Positions 17,525 to 25,056 are shown, counted from the stretch's first letter. The stretch is 41,128 nucleotides of DNA from Tenebrionibacter intestinalis (GCF_016632365.1 NZ_JAEPBH010000034.1:10767-51894), one strand, 5' to 3'. The notes: generated from the letters alone by a model not told the origin. Made by a program: numbers and translations.

Positions 17525-17704
17525 TTACTTTGAATTGTCAGATTTTTTCCCGCTGCTCTGTCCACCTTTTTTGCCCGCCTCAGAAGCGCGCTCAGGATCG
17601 TTTTTAAAATTCCCGCCGCTGTGTTGGCCGCCTTTACGCCCGGCTTCAGAAGCCTTCTCGCGATCCTCAGAAAAATTATTGGAACCACCACGATGTTCTG
17701 CCAT
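17525..17704 (-). CDS. KGG-repeat stress-induced protein (YciG/GsiB-like)
   Basis: 59-aa hydrophilic protein with two copies of the KGG motif: ASEAGRKGGQHSGGNF and ASEAGKKGGQSSG. This repeat defines the general-stress YciG/ConA/GsiB-like family, induced in stationary phase or desiccation in several bacteria; the biochemical role is not settled. The frame is open to 17797, but the ATG at 17704 (MAEHRGGSNN) with a GAGGT site is the family start. It is monocistronic and convergent with the glycan-export operon. RpoS control would be expected from the family, but I cannot see a diagnostic promoter. Confidence 0.9.
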   Translation of the reverse strand: MAEHRGGSNNFSEDREKASEAGRKGGQHSGGNFKNDPERASEAGKKGGQSSGKKSDNSK

Positions 17705-17975
17705 TTGCCTGACCTCACGTTGGTTAAAATAAAAACATGGTATAACCCATGCTTCACGTTCAGTTTTTAACTTTAGCTGTATATTCTGTTGCGTCAAATA
17801 AAATCATGCGTTCGACTGTTTTATTTACCGCTTCTTTATTTACCGCTTCGCCCGAAAATTAATAATGTTTTTAAAAGAAATGACATATTTAAAAATATTC
17901 TTACGGCAGGGCTATAAATAACTCTTTGATTTGCTCATTATATTTTTGCCAAAAAGGAAAAATTAGGAGTAAGTC

Positions 17976-18212
17976 ATGGTTAGTAAAAACGACATCAAAG
18001 AACATGCATCTGTTATCGCAAGTTGTGGAAGCCATGTCGGCACTGTCGACCATATGGAAGGTGAAGACAGCATTAAACTGACACGCAGTGACGCAGAGGC
18101 AAATGGCCAGCATCACGTTATTCCCCTGAGCTGGGTTGAAAAAGTTGAAGGCAATAACGTGATACTGAATAAAGATAAAAGTGAAGTCCAGCAAGGATGG
18201 AAAGCTGTCTGA
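17976..18212 (+). CDS. DUF2171 family small protein
   Basis: 78 aa, matching DUF2171: an N-terminal ASVIASCGSHVGTVDHMEGEDSIKL strand pair and HVIPLSWVEKVEGNNVIL, a fold related to PRC-barrel-like domains. It is often found next to stress genes; function unknown. A strong AGGAGT ribosome site precedes the ATG by 5 nt, and a good terminator follows. It is divergent from the KGG gene across about 270 nt, suggesting joint stress regulation (inference). Confidence 0.85.
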   Translation: MVSKNDIKEHASVIASCGSHVGTVDHMEGEDSIKLTRSDAEANGQHHVIPLSWVEKVEGNNVILNKDKSEVQQGWKAV

Positions 18213-18233
18213 TAAATTTTCCGATAAGAGCAG

Positions 18234-18264
18234 AACTTCCGGCGGTACGTCGGAAGTTTTGTTT
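18234..18264 (+). terminator. Terminator after the DUF2171 gene
   Basis: AACTTCCG / CGGAAGTT 8-bp stem with a 9-nt loop, followed by TTGTTT, 22 nt after the stop. Confidence 0.75.
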
Positions 18265-18612
18265 AATAAAAAAATGATAACAGACGATGGTAACCAGTGG
18301 ATCTGATTGTACACTCGGGCAGGCGGGTATGATGAGCTATTCTGGCAGCGGCGGGGTGTACTGGTGGATATCGAGATAACGAACCGCAACCAGACATCAA
18401 TATTAAAAAGCAGATAACGGGGCTTGAAGCCCAACCGTACGATAAGTGCATTTTTGAACTATCCGGTGGAGTCCTGTCCGCACGCCAGTAGACAGTCACA
18501 GGGGGTATTCATCTGCTTGAATCGCAGGAGCACTTGATCAGGGATTTAACCGCGAACCGACATGGCCGGTGTGGTTTGCAGGAGGTCTGAGAAGTTATAG
18601 GCCATAATGGCA
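18265..18612. other. Gene-poor stretch left of dif
   Basis: No intact gene. Plus-strand bases about 18390-18590 read as protein-like in one frame (INIKKQITGLEAQPYDKC.., then HLLESQEHLIRDL) but are broken by a stop at about 18490 and lack a start. This could be a decayed gene; I do not recognise the family. Confidence 0.3.
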
Positions 18613-18640
18613 ATTTAACATAATACACATTATGCGCACC
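18613..18640 (-). other. dif: dif, chromosome dimer resolution site
   Basis: Read on the minus strand the 28 bp are GGTGCGCATAA (XerC arm), TGTGTA (central region) and TTATGTTAAAT (XerD arm). Both 11-bp arms equal the E. coli dif arms; the only difference is one base in the 6-bp central region (TGTATA in E. coli). XerC and XerD, activated by FtsK, recombine two dif copies here to resolve chromosome dimers at division. The site marks the replication terminus and agrees with the E. coli-like terminus gene order in the window. Confidence 0.95.
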
Positions 18641-18687
18641 AATGGGCAGGATGGCGGGAACTGGCGTTCCCGGCGTGTCACTGGCCG

Positions 18688-19115
18688 TTAATTTGTTAGT
18701 TCATTAGTTTGTTCGTTAGTTTGTTTTGTCGAGTCATACACCACTTTTTCGGTGCCATGCTCCAGATCGTGATGGATAATCTGAAAATCCAGCGGCTCAT
18801 TATCTGCATCCATGCCGCTCTCCAGCCAGCGTGACCGGTACGCTTCCGGCAAATCGGCCTTACGCCGGAACATCTGGTAATGATAAATGTAGCCTCGCGG
18901 GCTGACGAACGGCAGCGACGCGAAGCCATAATGAAACTTCGCGCGGCTCCAGTCCGCAGACAATCTTCCACGTCGTTCAAGGCGCTGGCCATTGGTCGTG
19001 TCGGCCCGCTGGCCCGGATACCGGACAAAGAACTTCATCGGTATGTTATTCAGGATCGCCTTCCGGCACTGCGCTGAAAGGCAGCGCTGATTGCGCCGGC
19101 GAATTTTTGTTTCAT
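18688..19115 (-). pseudogene. Frameshifted small gene of unknown function next to dif
   Basis: An open frame from an ATG at 19038 gives 116 aa (MKFFVRYPGQRAD...), with SPRGYIYHYQMFRRKADLP in the middle and a low-complexity KQTNEQTNELTN tail. The same frame stays open upstream without a start, and another frame opens at ATG 19115 (MKQKFAGAISAA..) and runs into it; joining the two needs a single-base indel near 19080. The protein family is not recognised. The C-terminal tail is encoded by an 8-nt-period repeat (TTAGTTTG-like) at about 18690-18728. Either an unusual 5' end or a decayed gene; I favour decay. Confidence 0.4.
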
Positions 19116-19323
19116 GAAATCAGTCTCATCGCCTGTTACCGGTCGCCATCGGCAATTTAGCGGGAACCATTTAAACTACCATTTTCAACAAAATACAGAT
19201 TACTAACTTAGTATATTTAAAGGGCAAAGCCCCATAAGTGAAATATGCCGACATGGGCGATAATCGTCACAGACATCGGCATCATTTTTAACAGCGCCAG
19301 TTTAATAACCTGACACGCCTCTT
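19116..19323. other. Intergenic, no feature seen
   Basis: AT-rich spacer between two frameshifted minus-strand genes; no ORF, hairpin or promoter that I can support. Confidence 0.3.
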
Positions 19324-19666
19324 TTATTCTTTTTTAGTTGTAATTGTATCAAGCGCGGCATTTACCCTCAGATCAGCATCAATGTCGCCAGTCACCCGAG
19401 CCAGTTCGTTGAAATCCGGTAAAAAATCGTCTTTTCTGGAGATTTTGACATCAGAGGAATTTTTTTTTATCTTCTTTCACGTAAAATGCCAGAATATTCA
19501 TCATTCTTCGATGGTCTTCTTCCTTATAATCTTTTGGCAAAGAGACATAAGTAAAAAAACGTTCGCCATCCTGCGACACCATAGGAACAGGGACACGAAT
19601 AAACTTTTCTTCAGGTATCCCTGTATTCATATCCCTGCCATCTATATTTAATTCCTTATATTCCAT
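19324..19666 (-). pseudogene. Small gene interrupted at a 9-A tract
   Basis: From ATG 19666 the frame encodes 71 aa (MEYKELNIDGRDMNTG.., charged, soluble) and stops at 19451 right after an A9 tract (19460-19468) that codes DKKK. If the tract had eight A residues the frame would continue through NSSDVKISRKDDFLPDF and LARVTGDIDADLRV to a TAA at 19324, giving about 113 aa of equally protein-like sequence. So the gene is either broken by slippage, restored by transcriptional slippage, or phase-variable. Family not recognised. An 11-bp inverted repeat lies upstream at 19707-19737. Confidence 0.5.
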
Positions 19667-19706
19667 GTAAACCTCTTAAGTTATAACCTACGTTTACTTA
19701 GCCTTC

Positions 19707-19737
19707 TTGTATAAATTATCCTACGAAATTTATACAA
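19707..19737. promoter_or_regulatory. Inverted repeat upstream of the A-tract gene
   Basis: TTGTATAAATT and AATTTATACAA, perfect 11-bp arms with a 9-nt spacer, 41 nt before the minus-strand start at 19666. On the minus strand the arms include TTGTAT and TTTATA, which could overlap promoter hexamers, so an operator over the promoter is plausible. Confidence 0.45.
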
Positions 19738-20188
19738 TTTTCCTGGAGAATAGTATTTTTAATACTGCCGTCTGAAATAGCGCGCTATATTAACATGCAA
19801 AGTGTTAACGCGCCTATCTCTTGAGGAACTGGAAACGTGTTAATATTTTTATTATATCTGTTAGTAAATAAATGACCCTGTCACGTCTGCAGTTTCCTTG
19901 TTATTCCGCTACTTAAACCAATTACTGTTACTACGTTATCTTAATGTGTAACTCCCCTCGCCTGCTGTTTAGCGATTTGGGCATATTTGTGTCGTTTGGT
20001 ATGGTGTAATGATATAAATTAGCATGTTGTAACTACACCTGGCTCTGTCTCTGTCGATTCACCGGTCACTGGCTATAATAACGCGATTTAATTCCTGCTT
20101 ATATACGCTACGCTCAGCATATAAACGTAAAATATCCTACGTTAATAAATGGGCAACTTTGCGGGAATAGCAACTATTCCCCCCACGA
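19738..20188. other. AT-rich intergenic stretch
   Basis: 450 nt without an ORF I can support. It contains a TTAACA...TGTTAA inverted repeat near 19790-19808. Nothing identifies a gene or an RNA. Confidence 0.3.
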
Positions 20189-20320
20189 TTAAATGGCGTC
20201 CATCATAGCTGGCAATGCGCTAACCAGTTTATCCACGGCCAGCCTGACTTTCAAAGACAGATGAGGTGTGCGCGGCCATACGGCATAGACGGGCCAGCTT
20301 CCTGAAGACAGGTCTTTTAA
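20189..20320 (-). pseudogene. 3' remnant of a LysR-family regulator
   Basis: The last 43 codons of a minus-strand frame read LKDLSSGSWPVYAVWPRTPHLSLKVR... and DKLVSALP, the standard C-terminal end of LysR effector domains (PVYAVYP.. then LS.KVR.F.DFL). Upstream of about 20320 the frame turns into the antisense of an alcohol-dehydrogenase gene. About 250 residues, including the DNA-binding domain, are missing. Confidence 0.7.
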
Positions 20321-21230
20321 TGTTTCTCTCAACTTCCGTGATAAGGTCATTATCGAAGGCGGAATGGGGAATGGTATGCCAATGCCATTCACGCCGGGTT
20401 CTGATATGGCTGGCGTAGTTGAGGCTGTAGGATTGGGTACAACCCGCTTCAACCAAGGAGACCGCGTTATCTCATCCTTTAACGCAGGCTGGATTGACGG
20501 AAAGCTAAATAACAATGCCAAAAATCCGCACTACAACACGATAGGTTATGCTTACCAGGGCGTGCTGGCTGAATACGTGGTCATGAGTGAAGAATGGCTG
20601 GTCAAAGCCCCTCAGACGCTTACTGACGCTGAAGCCTGCACGCTGGTCTGTGCAGGACTGACGGCCTGGTTTGCTCTGATTGAACGCGGCGGCCTTCGTG
20701 CCGGCGAAACCGTACTTGTTCAGGGAACCGGCGGCGTGGCGCTTTTTGCACTGCAAATTGCCAGGGCTATGGGCGCCGAAGTATTTATTACCTCATCCAG
20801 CGATGCGAAGCTGGCAACTGCGGCTGCGCTCGGCGCCAGTCACTGTATTAACCGTAAAAAAGAGGACTGGGTCGAAGCCATTCACCGTCTGACGAACGAA
20901 CAGGGCATTGATCACGTTGTGGATACGGTCGGGGGGCGTAACTTTGCAGACTCCGTTCGCGCAGTGGCCTCACATGGCCGAATCTCCCTGATTGGTATGA
21001 TGGACACGCACGATACGTCAGCTCCGGGAGCCATGCTGCTGCTAAAATCTCCGACTGTTCAGGGCATTGGCGTAGGCCAACGTCGGGCGCTTGGAGATCT
21101 GGTCCGTGCCGTTGACTGGATCAAATTAAAACCGGTTACAGACAAATCATTCCGCTTCGATGAACTGCCGCAAGCACTGGAGCAGCTTGATAACGGCGCG
21201 TTCGGAAAAATTGTTATTAACGTGGGCTGA
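20319..21230 (+). pseudogene. Zinc-type alcohol dehydrogenase/quinone reductase lacking its 5' end
   Basis: From 20319 the plus frame reads NVSLNFRDKVIIEGG, the conserved N-terminal 'SLN(Y/F)RD' region of MDR-superfamily NADPH:quinone reductase-like proteins, without any start codon. From an internal ATG at 20364 it continues for 288 aa with TPGSDMAGVVEAVG, an NADP-binding VQGTGGVALFALQIARAMGA, and ends normally in FGKIVINVG. About 30-45 N-terminal residues are missing relative to a roughly 340-aa enzyme. The junction abuts the LysR remnant on the opposite strand, so the intergenic region and both 5' ends were lost together. A shortened protein from 20364 is possible but probably inactive. 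Confidence 0.75.
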
Positions 21231-21238
21231 AAATCCCG

Positions 21239-21275
21239 GCAGAGGTGTTTACGGGATACCTCTGCTCTTCGTTTT
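21239..21275 (+). terminator. Terminator after the dehydrogenase remnant
   Basis: GCAGAGGT / ACCTCTGC 8-bp stem, 11-nt loop, then TCTTCGTTTTG, 8 nt after the stop. Confidence 0.7.
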
Positions 21276-21548
21276 GTCTGGTACTGTTGACCCGTTATTG
21301 ATATAGCGTAGCGGATTCATCGCTACCTTACGCTTAACGCCGCTACATTCATGATGCCCGGACACAAAAAGCGGGTCAGATTCCCCTCCTCCCTATGTCC
21401 TGACTGAGCAAAGGATAGGACAGGTATGACTAGCGCGGCGGGAAACTGCCAGTCGGCGTTAACCGCACAAACAGGGCGTATATGGCCGGCGGGCAGACAA
21501 GATATTACTCCATACCCCAGGAAAATATTCAGTAATAACCGGGAGTTA
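21276..21548. other. Spacer upstream of the mar promoter
   Basis: No gene supported. A 40-codon frame from an ATG near 21426 has no good ribosome site or family resemblance. marC, divergent from marR in E. coli, is not present here. Confidence 0.35.
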
Positions 21549-21568
21549 CTTTAGCATATTGTGTGATC
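21549..21568 (+). promoter_or_regulatory. marbox (MarA/SoxS/Rob activation site)
   Basis: CTTTAGCATATTGTGTGATC aligns with the E. coli mar marbox (ATTTAGCAAAACGTGGCATC): TTTAGCA, GTG and ATC are kept. It lies 16 nt upstream of the -35, as in E. coli. Confidence 0.7.
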
Positions 21569-21584
21569 CACATCATGTTTTTGA

Positions 21585-21613
21585 TTGACAGTTGCTTTCA
21601 TGGTAAATAGTAT
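21585..21613 (+). promoter_or_regulatory. marRA sigma-70 promoter
   Basis: Consensus -35 TTGACA (21585-21590), 17-bp spacer, -10 TAGTAT (21608-21613). Transcription would begin near 21620. Confidence 0.75.
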
Positions 21614-21631
21614 CTTACGTGATTAATCTAC

Positions 21632-21643
21632 TTGCCTGGGCAA
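21632..21643 (+). promoter_or_regulatory. MarR operator (marO site II equivalent)
   Basis: TTGCCTGGGCAA, the MarR half-site palindrome, sits just before the marR start exactly as site II does in E. coli. The second copy (site I), which in E. coli lies between -35 and -10, is only a degenerate TTGC...TGGTAA here. Confidence 0.75.
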
Positions 21644-21648
21644 CGACA

Positions 21649-22083
21649 TTGACCGACACAAACGATCTGTTTAACCAGATAATCCCACTGGGACGTCTGA
21701 TTCATCTGGTGAATCAGCATAAAGACCGTTTGCTCAGCGAGCATATTTCTCCTCTGGAGGTGACGCCACGCCAGTTTAAGGTACTCTGCGCTATACACTA
21801 TGCTGAATGCGTTACCCCCGTTGAACTAAGAAAATTGCTGTCGGTCGATTCGGGCGCGCTAACCCGCATGCTCGATCGTTTAATCGACCGCGGCTGGGTC
21901 GCGCGGCAACCAAACCCAAAAGATAAACGTGGCGTGCTGATACGCCTCACCGCAGAAGGCGTTGATCTGTGCGAACGTTGTCGTTGTCTGTTAGGGCAGT
22001 CACTGCACCAGGAATTAACAAAAAATCTGACCACGGAAGAAATTATCCTCCTTGAAGACCTGCTCAGGAAGGTTCTGCCGTAA
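21649..22083 (+). CDS. marR: MarR, repressor of the multiple antibiotic resistance operon
   Basis: 144 aa when started at TTG 21649, exactly the E. coli MarR length, with DLFNQIIPLGRLIH aligning residue for residue. Winged-helix dimeric repressor; the recognition region is VELRKLLSVDSGALTRMLDRLIDRGWV (about 55-81), and the wing is NPKDKRGVLIRLT. It represses marRA and is released by phenolic ligands and by oxidised copper/disulfide chemistry in E. coli. A GTG at 21619 would add ten residues but lies at or before the predicted transcription start, so TTG (GTG in E. coli) is preferred. The MarR operator covers the leader just upstream, and marA follows after 19 nt. Confidence 0.93.
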   Translation: MTDTNDLFNQIIPLGRLIHLVNQHKDRLLSEHISPLEVTPRQFKVLCAIHYAECVTPVELRKLLSVDSGALTRMLDRLIDRGWVARQPNPKDKRGVLIRLTAEGVDLCERCRCLLGQSLHQELTKNLTTEEIILLEDLLRKVLP

Positions 22084-22102
22084 AAATGAGATGAGGTAGA
22101 CA

Positions 22103-22510
22103 ATGTCCAGACGTAATAATGACGCAGTAACAATTCACAGCATTTTAGACTGGATTGAGGATAACCTTGAATCCCCGCTGTCGCTGGATAAAGTCTCTGA
22201 ACGCTCAGGCTATTCGAAATGGCACTTACAGCGGATGTTTAAAAAAGAAACCGGCCTGTCTCTGGGCCAGTATATCCGTAACCGCAAACTGACTGAAATT
22301 GCCCGCCAGCTCAGGCACAGCAATGAACCTATTCTGTATCTTGCGGAACGTTACGGTTTTGAATCCCAGCAGACACTGACGCGCACGTTTAAAAACTACT
22401 TTTCGGTCCCCCCACACAAATATCGCGTGACCAACATGCCAGGCGAGACCAGGTATCTGATGCCGCTCAACAATGCCCGCGCTCAATACAAAGGGTATGA
22501 AGGTCAATAA
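22103..22510 (+). CDS. marA: MarA, AraC-family activator of efflux and stress genes
   Basis: 135 aa, about eight longer than E. coli MarA because of a C-terminal extension ([10 protein letters not shown]). Two helix-turn-helix units are almost identical to E. coli: [19 protein letters not shown] (about 28-46) and [20 protein letters not shown] (about 75-94). It binds marboxes as a monomer and activates acrAB, tolC, micF and its own operon. It lies 19 nt after marR with a GATGAGG ribosome site. No marB-like gene follows; an 82-codon frame starting inside the marA 3' end does not resemble MarB. Confidence 0.95.
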   Translation: MSRRNNDAVTIHSILDWIEDNLESPLSLDKVSERSGYSKWHLQRMFKKETGLSLGQYIRNRKLTEIARQLRHSNEPILYLAERYGFESQQTLTRTFKNYFSVPPHKYRVTNMPGETRYLMPLNNARAQYKGYEGQ

Positions 22511-22595
22511 TACAAAGCCATGCCAGAGAGAATGCATTGTTGTTGCTAAGCTCATTGGGCGAAGCCTTCCTGTTCAGGCTGCCCTGCGCCAGCGT

Positions 22596-22618
22596 GACGG
22601 CGCCCCAGAGGCGCCGTC
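22596..22618 (+). terminator. Hairpin after marA
   Basis: GACGGCGCC / GGCGCCGTC perfect 9-bp stem with a 5-nt loop, 85 nt past marA. No T run follows, so termination strength is uncertain; the rest of the 22511-22717 spacer holds no gene. Confidence 0.55.
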
Positions 22619-22717
22619 GTCTGCCCCTTTCGCCAGCGACGCATCATTAACCCGCAGCGTTTTGTATCTATATACCGATAAACGAAGAAACCGCGCATTG
22701 CAGGCATGTACGCCGCG

Positions 22718-24358
22718 CTAACGTCGCAGGCGCAACGCCAGTAAAAAAATACCCGCCACGCAGGCCATTAGCCCCAGCAGCGGAAAAACGGGAACCCCCA
22801 GAATACGCAGGCTGCTTGCCATTAACCACGGAGTGATGCCCAACGCGAACGCCGCAGTCACAATGGCGATAGCCAGCGTAACGGCGGCTCGTTCAAGCGC
22901 CCGACTCAACAGGGTAATATTGTTGATTTCCAGATCGGCGCGTAATTTGCCCTGCTTCAGACGACACAACAGCAGTCGCAGCGTCTGCGGCAGATCCTCA
23001 CCCGCATCCAGCAACTGCGCCCCCAGCGCCAGCGCACGTCGGCGCGATGCCAGCGGACGGTAGCGATGCAGCAGCACATTACGCAGCAACGGACGCAGCG
23101 TGGCAACAATATCAAATGCCGGATCGAGACGATGCAATACGCCGTCTGCAGTGATTAACGCTTTAAATAACAGCGTAAGATCGGTGGGCAACGAAAGCTG
23201 AAACTCGCGCACCACCGACAGCAGATCGGCCAGCGCCTTGCCCAATATCATAGGTTTAGCGCCTTGTTTATCAAGGAAGTTTTGTGCCGCCAGCTCAAAG
23301 CGCGTCACGTCAATGGTTTCATCGCCGCCCCACTCGATAAGCGCATTAACAATACCGTCGCTCCGCCGCCGGGAGAGCGCGTCGAGCATTAGCAAAAGCT
23401 GGTTACGCCGCCGCTCGCTAAGCCGTCCTACCATGCCAAAATCAATAAACGCCACGCGGTTGTCTTCCAGCGCCATAACGTTACCCGGATGAGGATCGGC
23501 ATGATACAGCCGGTGCTCCAGCACCATCTGCATAAATGCTTTCGCCCCTTCCCGCGCCAGTATCTTTCCATCAAGACCTTCGCTCGCCAGTTGCGCCGGG
23601 TTTTCTGGCGACATACCGGGCAGAAACTCCTGCACCATCAAACGTGGCGATGTCCACTGCCAGTAAATTTTCGGTATTTTGATCTGCGGCTGCCCGGCAA
23701 AATTCCGCGCAATTTGTTCACAGTTGCTGGCCTCCTGAGTCAGATCAAGTTCATGATTAAGCGCAGTCGCCAGCGCCAGCACCATACGGCGCGGATGGTA
23801 ACGGGCCAGCGTTTCGCTCTGTTCCTCGATAGCTTCAGCAAGGAACGTCAGCAGCCGCAGATCGGCGCGAAGCGTCTTTTCAAGGCCCGGGCGCAGCACC
23901 TTTACCACAACCTGTTCGCCACTGTGCAGCCGGGCGCGGTAGACCTGCGCCATAGACGCGGCGGCTATCGGCTGCGGATCGAACTGCGCAAACACATTTT
24001 CAGGCCTGTCGCCCAAATCATTAAGAATCTGCTTTTCCAGTCGTCCCCATGGCAGTATATCGGCATTGCTGTGCAGCTTCTCCAGTTCATCGGTCCAGCT
24101 CGGATCGAGTAAATCGGTGCGCGTAGCAAGTATTTGCCCCAGCTTGACAAAAGTTGGCCCCAGCGCTTCCAGCGCCTGGCGCAGGCGTGCCGGCATGGTC
24201 TGCTTTTCCAGCGTCTCGTCGCGCCCGGGAAACCGGTTCACCAGGCGAGTCAAGCCCAGCAGACGCACGAGATCCTGCAATCCGTAGCGCAACAATACCG
24301 TAGTAATTTCTGTCAGCCGCGCCCTGTCCCGGGCGGTCACCATCATCATTTTCAACAT
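22718..24358 (-). CDS. ABC1/UbiB-family kinase-like protein
   Basis: 546 aa. The ABC1 family signature KLGQILATRTDLL (KxGQ motif, about residues 72-84) is followed by the alanine-rich nucleotide loop AAASMAQVYRA, the VVVKVLRPG lysine, catalytic HADPHPGN and the FIDFGMVG metal motif. Two hydrophobic C-terminal helices (about 490-546) anchor it to the membrane, as in UbiB. The family supports ubiquinone or lipid metabolism through ATPase activity. This is a second, non-ubiE-ubiJ-ubiB-linked member, so I do not call it UbiB. The start at 24358 is the first of several ATGs (MLKMMM). Its 3' end faces marA. Confidence 0.87.
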   Translation of the reverse strand: MLKMMMVTARDRARLTEITTVLLRYGLQDLVRLLGLTRLVNRFPGRDETLEKQTMPARLRQALEALGPTFVKLGQILATRTDLLDPSWTDELEKLHSNADILPWGRLEKQILNDLGDRPENVFAQFDPQPIAAASMAQVYRARLHSGEQVVVKVLRPGLEKTLRADLRLLTFLAEAIEEQSETLARYHPRRMVLALATALNHELDLTQEASNCEQIARNFAGQPQIKIPKIYWQWTSPRLMVQEFLPGMSPENPAQLASEGLDGKILAREGAKAFMQMVLEHRLYHADPHPGNVMALEDNRVAFIDFGMVGRLSERRRNQLLLMLDALSRRRSDGIVNALIEWGGDETIDVTRFELAAQNFLDKQGAKPMILGKALADLLSVVREFQLSLPTDLTLLFKALITADGVLHRLDPAFDIVATLRPLLRNVLLHRYRPLASRRRALALGAQLLDAGEDLPQTLRLLLCRLKQGKLRADLEINNITLLSRALERAAVTLAIAIVTAAFALGITPWLMASSLRILGVPVFPLLGLMACVAGIFLLALRLRR

Positions 24359-24374
24359 GCGCTTTTTCTCTCAC

Positions 24375-24382
24375 CCCTTCCC
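24375..24382 (-). other. KOPS-type octamer on the minus strand
   Basis: CCCTTCCC on plus reads GGGAAGGG on minus, pointing leftward to dif, as expected on the right of dif. Confidence 0.45.
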
Positions 24383-24474
24383 TGCATAACAGCAGACAAA
24401 CAACACACAGCCTTCGCTATGATCGCGTCGTTCCGGAAGCGTTAAAAACAAACACATCTTAAGCACGCCGGCAA

Positions 24475-24657
24475 CTACAGATATTTTTCAAACTGCCAGG
24501 CCGCCACCGCCGTCCAGATAAACAGCCCCGCACACAGGGTACCCAGCAAAAAGCGCCGTCTCCACAGGCTCCAGCCGCACAGTAATGCGATTAAAGGCAG
24601 ACTCCAGCGCCAGCCCGCCACAACGGTCAGCATGGCGATAATCAAATAATCTCTCAT
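24475..24657 (-). CDS. Small inner-membrane protein, unknown function
   Basis: 60 aa from ATG 24657 (MRDYLIIAML..), which has an AGGA nine bases upstream; two earlier ATGs at 24663 and 24675 are less well spaced. Two hydrophobic segments (about residues 4-27 and 36-55) are separated by WSLWRRRF, so a hairpin with a basic, probably cytoplasmic, loop is likely. No family recognised. It lies about 115 nt upstream of the ABC1 gene on the same strand and could share its transcript. Confidence 0.55.
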   Translation of the reverse strand: MRDYLIIAMLTVVAGWRWSLPLIALLCGWSLWRRRFLLGTLCAGLFIWTAVAAWQFEKYL

Positions 24658-24809
24658 AATCATTCTTCCTGCCATTTACTTACACAATGACAAACTCATT
24701 ACACACGGCGCCATAAATTTGCACGTAATAGTGCATTCACATTGCGCGAGCGCGCTTCTGTTGTTTATGGTTATAGAAGCTTCCTTTTTGCCTCCAGCAG
24801 GAGACGCGC

Positions 24810-25022
24810 ATGATCAGACACCCGGTAACGTCATCAAGAATAGCCAATATCGGTTATAACCCTTCCACCACAGAGCTGGAAGTCACATTTAGGGAAGGCA
24901 GTATTTACCGCTATCGCGGCGTGCCGGAACGCCTGTTTTACACGTTTTTAACCGTTGTCTCAAAGGGGCGATTTTACGATGGCGTGATTTACAATAAGTT
25001 TCCGGAAAAACGAATTCGCTAG
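24810..25022 (+). CDS. KTSC domain protein
   Basis: 70 aa. The whole protein is one KTSC domain: VTSSRIANIGYNPSTTELEVTF, then YRYRGVPERLFYTFL and VSKGRFYDGVI, the signature 'SKG' turn. Such domains occur alone or fused to nucleases and lysyl-tRNA-like proteins; function is unresolved. A CAGGAGA ribosome site precedes the ATG. Monocistronic, with its own terminator shared with the convergent proP. Confidence 0.85.
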   Translation: MIRHPVTSSRIANIGYNPSTTELEVTFREGSIYRYRGVPERLFYTFLTVVSKGRFYDGVIYNKFPEKRIR

Positions 25023-25024
25023 CC

Positions 25025-25044
25025 GCCCCGCCAGTCGGCGGGGC
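25025..25044. terminator. Bidirectional hairpin between the KTSC gene and proP
   Basis: GCCCCGCC / GGCGGGGC 8-bp GC stem with an AGTC loop, 3 nt after the KTSC stop and 13 nt from the proP stop. No T run. Confidence 0.6.
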
Positions 25045-25056
25045 AAAGAGATGGGA

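Noticed and set aside
17315-17533. Plus-strand 72-codon frame across the barrel 3' end and the palindrome
   Set aside because: It has no start codon after the barrel stop other than a poorly placed TTG, and the palindrome explains part of its sequence.
18263-18499. 78-codon minus frame left of dif
   Set aside because: Runs into the DUF2171 terminator region and shows no family or ribosome site.
21426-21550. 40-codon plus frame (MTSAAGNCQ..) before the mar promoter
   Set aside because: Poor ribosome site and no similarity; too short to support alone.
22473-22721. 82-codon frame after marA as a possible marB
   Set aside because: No MarB signal peptide or cysteine pattern, it begins inside marA, and its frame passes through a terminator-like hairpin.
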